Positions 60,065 to 64,000 of a DNA stretch of 64,000 nucleotides are shown in pieces. The stretch is from Clostridia bacterium (GTDB taxonomy: Bacteria > Bacillota > Clostridia > Monoglobales > Monoglobaceae). Each line of letters begins with the position of its first letter. Position 1 is the stretch's first letter. The notes below the pieces were generated by a model. That model ran no database searches. It saw only the letters and a list, made by a program, of their open reading frames with translations, and was not told where the DNA came from. The position numbers and the translations under genes are program-made. Where the stretch lies: positions 1 through 64,000 of the forward strand of contig JAFQSM010000080.1 of assembly GCA_017409575.1 (NCBI GenBank), read 5' to 3'.

Positions 60065-62344
60065 TTATTCAACATCCAGAATGTCGCCCAATGTGAATGA
60101 GCTTTCTTCTGTGTAAGATTCGTCAGCAGCAACTTCTTCTTCCTTTTCAATTTCAGGAGCATAGTCAGGGAGAAGTACCTTTCTTGAAAGACCAATCTGC
60201 TTTGTGTCATTGTTGATTTCAATAATACGAGTCTCAACCTCGTCACCGATGTTAAGAACATCCGAAGGTTTGTCTATTCTTGTGTTTGCAATCTGCGAAA
60301 CATGGATAAGACCATCAACAAAAGGAGCTATCTCTGCAAACGCGCCAAACGGCAAAATGCGAACGATTTTGCACTTTACAGTATCGCCAACCTTGATATC
60401 TTTGGTAGCCTGATACCAGGGGCTGTCTTCTTCCTTTTTGTGTCCAAGTGCAATCTTCTTTGTTTCGGGATTTACATCCTTGATATAAACTTCAATCGAA
60501 TCACCAACAGCAATTACTTCTGACGGATGCTTGATTCTGTTCCACGAAAGTTCAGAAATATGAACAAGACCGTCTACGCCGCCGATATCAACAAATGCAC
60601 CAAAATTGGTAAGAGACTTAACTGTACCTGTATAAGTCTTTCCAACCTCAATACCTGCCCAGAAAGCAGCTTCTCTTGCTTCTTTTTCAGCCTTGAGTTC
60701 TTTTACAAGAGAAATCTTGTTGTTCTCTCTGCTGAGTTCTTTGATATATACATCGATTGTGTCGCCAACCTTAACAACCTCTGACGGATGTTTGATACGG
60801 CTGTCCGAAAGTTCAGAAATATGAATAAGACCATCTGCACCACCAAGGTCAATAAATGCACCAAAGTTGGTAAGAGATTTAACAGTTCCTGTATACTTCT
60901 TGTCAACTTCTGCTGAATCCCAGAATTCATCAGCCTTCTGCTGAGAAATCTCTCTTGCAACAGATTTGATAGAGCCTACAACTCTGAGTCTGCCGCGTCT
61001 GTCCTTATCCATCTTTATAATTCTGAACGAAGCCTCTGTGCCGAGTAATGCACCAAGGTCTTCAATAAAGCGCTCTGCAGCTTCTGATGCAGGGATAAAT
61101 ACTCTGATACCTTTAGCAATTGTAACAACGCCGCCTCTTACGATTTCAGCAATTCTGCCGTTTAAAACAGTCTTGTTTTCGAAATCAGCACGAAGTTCCT
61201 GAAGTCCCTTTTCTGCATCAATCTTCTTTTTCGAAAGTGTAACAACGCCGTCACGATCCGAAACATGAACAACAAACACATCCACTTCATCGCCAATCTT
61301 AACAAGCTCTGAAAGGTTTGCCGATGAATCATTTGTCATTTCATTAAACGGAATAACGCCGTCGTACTTGCCGTCAATGTCTACCTGTACCTCTGTAGGG
61401 GTGATTCCGATAACTACACCTTTAACAATGTCTCCTGTTGTTAAGGGTTTTAAAGTTTCTTCAAGCGCCTCTGCAAAGTTCATTTCATTTGTAATTTCCG
61501 CCATGGTTAGTTTTGCCTCCTTGATTACCTTTTCCGGAGTGGATGCTCCGGCGGTAATGCCTACTTTTTTTATATTTTTTTTAAATAAATGGGCAAGCCC
61601 ATCTAATTCTTTTGCATTTTCAATTTTGTAAGTCTCCTTACAATGCTCGCGACAGATTTCAAAAAGCTTTTCGGTGTTGGAGCTGTTTTTGCCACCTAAC
61701 ACCAACATGACCTCTGATTTTTTTGCCAATCCTTTGGCAGCTTTCTGTCTTTCTTCAGTCGCACTACATATTGTATCAAAAAAAATCACATTTGTAAAAT
61801 ACTTTTTTAAAAATTTTTCAATTTTTTTTGCTTTTTCGGGTCTCAGGGTAGTTTGAGACACTATACTTATCGGAAGACTGCTGTCATTTTTTAAAATTTC
61901 TTGACAATCTTCTTCGTTCCCGACAATAAATGCGGAATTTTGGCACCAGCCGTTTATCCCTTTCACCTCGGGATGATTTTTGTCACCGGCAATTACCACC
62001 TGCCTGCCTTTTTGATGTTCTTGCTCAACAATTTTATGAATCCGTTTGACAAACGGACAGGTCGCATCTATTACATTTATGTCGTTTCCCAAAAGTTTTC
62101 GATATTCTTCTTCTGATATACCGTGTGCACGGACTATAACCGTGCTTCCGTTTGGGATTTCGCTTATTTCATCAATACAAGTTACACCCATTTGTTCAAG
62201 CTCGTTTGTCACATCGCTGTTGTGGATAAGCATACCATAGGTGTATACCTGTGATTTTTTTTCTTTTGCTGTATCGTATGCAATCTTTACTGCTCTGTCA
62301 ACGCCAAAGCAAAATCCCGCTTTTTCAGCTATCTCAATTTCCAT
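60065..62344 (-). CDS. ispH: Fused 4-hydroxy-3-methylbut-2-enyl diphosphate reductase / ribosomal S1-like protein
   Basis: 759 residues. The first 280 form IspH, with its cluster cysteines in EKAGFCFGVDRAV (about 12), DATCPFVKRIHKIV (about 96) and FDTICSATEERQKAA (about 193), making isoprenoid precursors in the MEP pathway. The rest holds five S1 domains (near 300-370, 385-455, 475-545, 560-630 and 645-720); two carry YTGTVKSLTNFGAF, another CKIVRILPFGAFAEI. This IspH-S1 fusion is a known clostridial arrangement. It overlaps plsC by 11 bases and is last in cmk-plsC-ispH. The acidic tail ends YTEESSFTLGDILDVE. Confidence 0.95.
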   Translation of the reverse strand: MEIEIAEKAGFCFGVDRAVKIAYDTAKEKKSQVYTYGMLIHNSDVTNELEQMGVTCIDEISEIPNGSTVIVRAHGISEEEYRKLLGNDINVIDATCPFVKRIHKIVEQEHQKGRQVVIAGDKNHPEVKGINGWCQNSAFIVGNEEDCQEILKNDSSLPISIVSQTTLRPEKAKKIEKFLKKYFTNVIFFDTICSATEERQKAAKGLAKKSEVMLVLGGKNSSNTEKLFEICREHCKETYKIENAKELDGLAHLFKKNIKKVGITAGASTPEKVIKEAKLTMAEITNEMNFAEALEETLKPLTTGDIVKGVVIGITPTEVQVDIDGKYDGVIPFNEMTNDSSANLSELVKIGDEVDVFVVHVSDRDGVVTLSKKKIDAEKGLQELRADFENKTVLNGRIAEIVRGGVVTIAKGIRVFIPASEAAERFIEDLGALLGTEASFRIIKMDKDRRGRLRVVGSIKSVAREISQQKADEFWDSAEVDKKYTGTVKSLTNFGAFIDLGGADGLIHISELSDSRIKHPSEVVKVGDTIDVYIKELSRENNKISLVKELKAEKEAREAAFWAGIEVGKTYTGTVKSLTNFGAFVDIGGVDGLVHISELSWNRIKHPSEVIAVGDSIEVYIKDVNPETKKIALGHKKEEDSPWYQATKDIKVGDTVKCKIVRILPFGAFAEIAPFVDGLIHVSQIANTRIDKPSDVLNIGDEVETRIIEINNDTKQIGLSRKVLLPDYAPEIEKEEEVAADESYTEESSFTLGDILDVE

Positions 62345-62933
62345 AAGTTCTGGCTCCCGAGAGTACTGCTATTTTTTCCATAACAACCTGGTCTGTAATG
62401 TTCTGGACTTCTTCCGGTGTCAATTTTTGTCCTTTATACTCCGAAAGGTCTATGTAATCACCAACTGTGACTTTTACGCGGCTTCTGAATTTGTAAGTCG
62501 CCTCTATTCCAACCGGCAAAATACCTACTTCTGCCTTTGTGGCAATCACAACAGCACCCTGCTTGCCCTTGCCCAAAACGCCGGGTGTGTGAACGCGTCT
62601 GCCCTCAGGAAACATAACAATATTTTTGCCGTCACGCAAGAATCTTATAGCGGTTTTTATAGCAGCCATACCCTCGCCTCTTTTTACAGGGAATGCCTCA
62701 AAAGCCTTGATTACCTGCGCAACTACCGGCACCTTAAAAAGAGAAGCTTTTGCCATATAAGCCACATTTTCGACAGGCAAAAATGCCGCAATTAAAGGTG
62801 GGTCAAAATTACTGAGATGATTTGGAGTAACAATAAAATTCTTATCGCAAGGGATTTTTTCTACCCCTTCAATCTCTACTTTAAAGAGAATTTTGTAAAA
62901 CAATCTTGCTGCTGCTAAAACAAATTTTTTCAT
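62334..62933 (-). CDS. plsC: 1-acyl-sn-glycerol-3-phosphate acyltransferase
   Basis: 199 residues. The acyltransferase motifs are visible: TPNHLSNFDPPL (HxxxxD, about residues 37-42) and MFPEGRRVHTPG (about 107-118). It makes phosphatidic acid at the membrane. It overlaps cmk by four bases and ispH by 11, a conserved clostridial order. Confidence 0.94.
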   Translation of the reverse strand: MKKFVLAAARLFYKILFKVEIEGVEKIPCDKNFIVTPNHLSNFDPPLIAAFLPVENVAYMAKASLFKVPVVAQVIKAFEAFPVKRGEGMAAIKTAIRFLRDGKNIVMFPEGRRVHTPGVLGKGKQGAVVIATKAEVGILPVGIEATYKFRSRVKVTVGDYIDLSEYKGQKLTPEEVQNITDQVVMEKIAVLSGARTYGN

Positions 62934-63610
62934 AAGCTTTTTCTTCTTTCATTTATTATATCCATAATAATTTTTACTGATTCTTCTAAGGAATTTCCGG
63001 TTGTGTCAACATAAACGCTGTCCTCTGCCGGTTTAAGCGGGGCAATTTCGCGCTCGGAATCGTTTTTGTCACGATACTGCATATCGCGTTTTACCTCATC
63101 AAAATCACACTCAACGCCTTTTGCCACTAGTTCTTCAAATCTTCGCATTGCCCTGTCCTCGACCGATGCAGTGAGAAAAATTTTGAGCTGGGCATCCGGC
63201 AAAACAACTGTACCAATATCTCTGCCGTCCATAATAACATCTGTTTTTTGGGCAAGTCCGCGCTGAAGCTCCAAAAGTTTTGTGCGGACAGCCGGGATTC
63301 TTGAAACATCCGACGCAGCAACCGAAACCTCGGGCAAACGTATTTCTGTCGAAACATCCTCGCCATTTAAAAAGACCTTTTGCCCGGTTTCAGAATGTGC
63401 GATTTCAACATTAATCTCGGGCAGCATCGCCTCAACTGCTGTAATATCTTTGTCAGGGGCAATACCCTTCCTTATTGCAGCAAGCCCTATTGCACGATAC
63501 ATTGCTCCGGTGTCGACATAAACAATGCCAAGCTCTTTTGCCGCAAGCTTTGCTATTGTACTTTTGCCTGCGCCTGCAGGTCCATCTATTGCGATTTTAA
63601 AAGTAGCCAT
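62930..63610 (-). CDS. cmk: Cytidylate kinase
   Basis: 226 residues. The P-loop is AIDGPAGAGKSTIAKLAA (about residues 6-23), followed by YVDTGAMYRAIGLAA and GRDIGTVVLPDAQLKIFLTA (about 129-148). It phosphorylates CMP and dCMP. It follows a small gene by 18 bases and overlaps plsC. Confidence 0.96.
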   Translation of the reverse strand: MATFKIAIDGPAGAGKSTIAKLAAKELGIVYVDTGAMYRAIGLAAIRKGIAPDKDITAVEAMLPEINVEIAHSETGQKVFLNGEDVSTEIRLPEVSVAASDVSRIPAVRTKLLELQRGLAQKTDVIMDGRDIGTVVLPDAQLKIFLTASVEDRAMRRFEELVAKGVECDFDEVKRDMQYRDKNDSEREIAPLKPAEDSVYVDTTGNSLEESVKIIMDIINERRKSL

Positions 63611-63628
63611 ATCTTTTGTACCTCTTTT

Positions 63629-63898
63629 TTAGCCAAGCTTTTTCTGCAGTTCTTCAATTTCTGCATTAAGCTTATCAATGTCAGCGCACTTATTTTCAAT
63701 AAAGTCCGCAACATTTCTGTCCTCTTTGCTTGCAAGATAAATTTCCTTGCCAATCTCAGTATATACTTTTTCGATTTCGTTCTTAAGGTCAAAAATCGAA
63801 TATTTTGTCTTGGAGTCTTCTACAAACTCACCTGTCTTTTTTGTCACTGTATGGAAAGTGTTCTCTGCCGCTTTTTTCAAATTTTCAACAAATTTCAT
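63629..63898 (-). CDS. Small helical protein, unknown function
   Basis: 89 residues, nearly all charged and helical. VENLKKAAENTFHTVTKKTG and YSIFDLKNEIEKVYTEIGKE suggest an amphipathic or coiled-coil helix, with Leu/Ile heptads toward DKLNAEIEELQKKLG. No cysteine pair, membrane helix or known domain was recognised, though a FADENKC-like DFIENKCADIDK is present. It sits between ychF and cmk and is probably co-transcribed with cmk. Start follows CGGAGGTTTATT. Confidence 0.7.
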   Translation of the reverse strand: MKFVENLKKAAENTFHTVTKKTGEFVEDSKTKYSIFDLKNEIEKVYTEIGKEIYLASKEDRNVADFIENKCADIDKLNAEIEELQKKLG

Positions 63899-63918
63899 AA
63901 TAAACCTCCGATTTTTAT

Positions 63919-64000
63919 TTATACATTAAATCTAAAGAGAATAATATCCCCGTCTTCTACAGTATATTCTTTTCCTTCACTTCTGACAAGACCTTTTTCT
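63919..64000 (-). CDS. ychF: Redox-regulated ATPase YchF, C-terminal end (partial)
   Basis: The last 26 codons read RSEGKEYTVEDGDIILFRFN followed by V and TAA. That is the end of the TGS domain of YchF/OLA1, whose C-terminus is highly conserved (GK.Y.V.DGD...F.FNV). The gene continues beyond the window. It lies 20 bases upstream of the small helical protein. Confidence 0.85.
   Translation of the reverse strand, partial: EKGLVRSEGKEYTVEDGDIILFRFNV

Overview
The window comes from a low-GC, spore-forming anaerobe of the class Clostridia. The signs are dipicolinate synthase (DpaA/DpaB), a SpoVB-family flippase, a T-box leader on pheST, an FMN riboswitch on a RibU-type transporter, a fused IspH/ribosomal S1 gene, rubrerythrin, and an Flx/Hdr electron-transfer operon. 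No marker fixes the genus. Most genes lie on the minus strand.

Layout. 1-278: three tRNAs (His 3' end, Gln, Lys) and a terminator. 326-2533: an AT-rich accessory stretch with a promoter and leader, a secreted papain-like hydrolase, a small membrane protein, and an array of three ~170-base hairpin units. 2550-15087: core genes on the minus strand (dpaAB, a nicotinamidase-like hydrolase, lipoproteins, clpX, clpP, tig, a phosphoesterase, thrC, pgi, a PHP histidinol phosphatase, a YbaK deacylase). 15240-18152: a decayed region with broken madM, a LysR remnant, an intact APC permease and an AraC remnant.

18201-29146 is one tight eleven-gene operon. Read 5' to 3' on the minus strand it is an LDH/MDH-family dehydrogenase, hdrB, hdrC, hdrA, flxD, flxC, flxB, flxA, a fumarate-reductase-like iron-sulfur subunit, its flavoprotein, and an AspT-family exchanger. 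It reads as a soluble NADH-fed, ferredoxin-linked system that reduces fumarate or a similar acid. This is the most interesting system in the window.

29372-48651 holds housekeeping units: ribU, pheS-pheT, spoVB-mazG-rqcP, a DUF6514-like gene and an MntR-type regulator on the plus strand, rubrerythrin, VanZ, creatininase, a CPA2 antiporter, acpP-rnc-radical SAM-luxS-radical SAM, and recA-recX-rimO-pgsA. 48817-56334 is a capsule-type operon (chain-length protein, tyrosine kinase, PHP phosphatase, UDP-L-FucNAc genes with a frameshifted capE, membrane 4,6-dehydratase) with no glycosyltransferase, flippase or polymerase. 56621-58524 (plus) holds a small XRE regulator and a short ComEC. 58534-64000 holds murD, ispH-S1, plsC, cmk, a small protein and the 3' end of ychF.

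Functions are assigned by reading motifs and family resemblance by eye; no database search was run. Start codons were moved inward where a clear ribosome binding site supported a later start.
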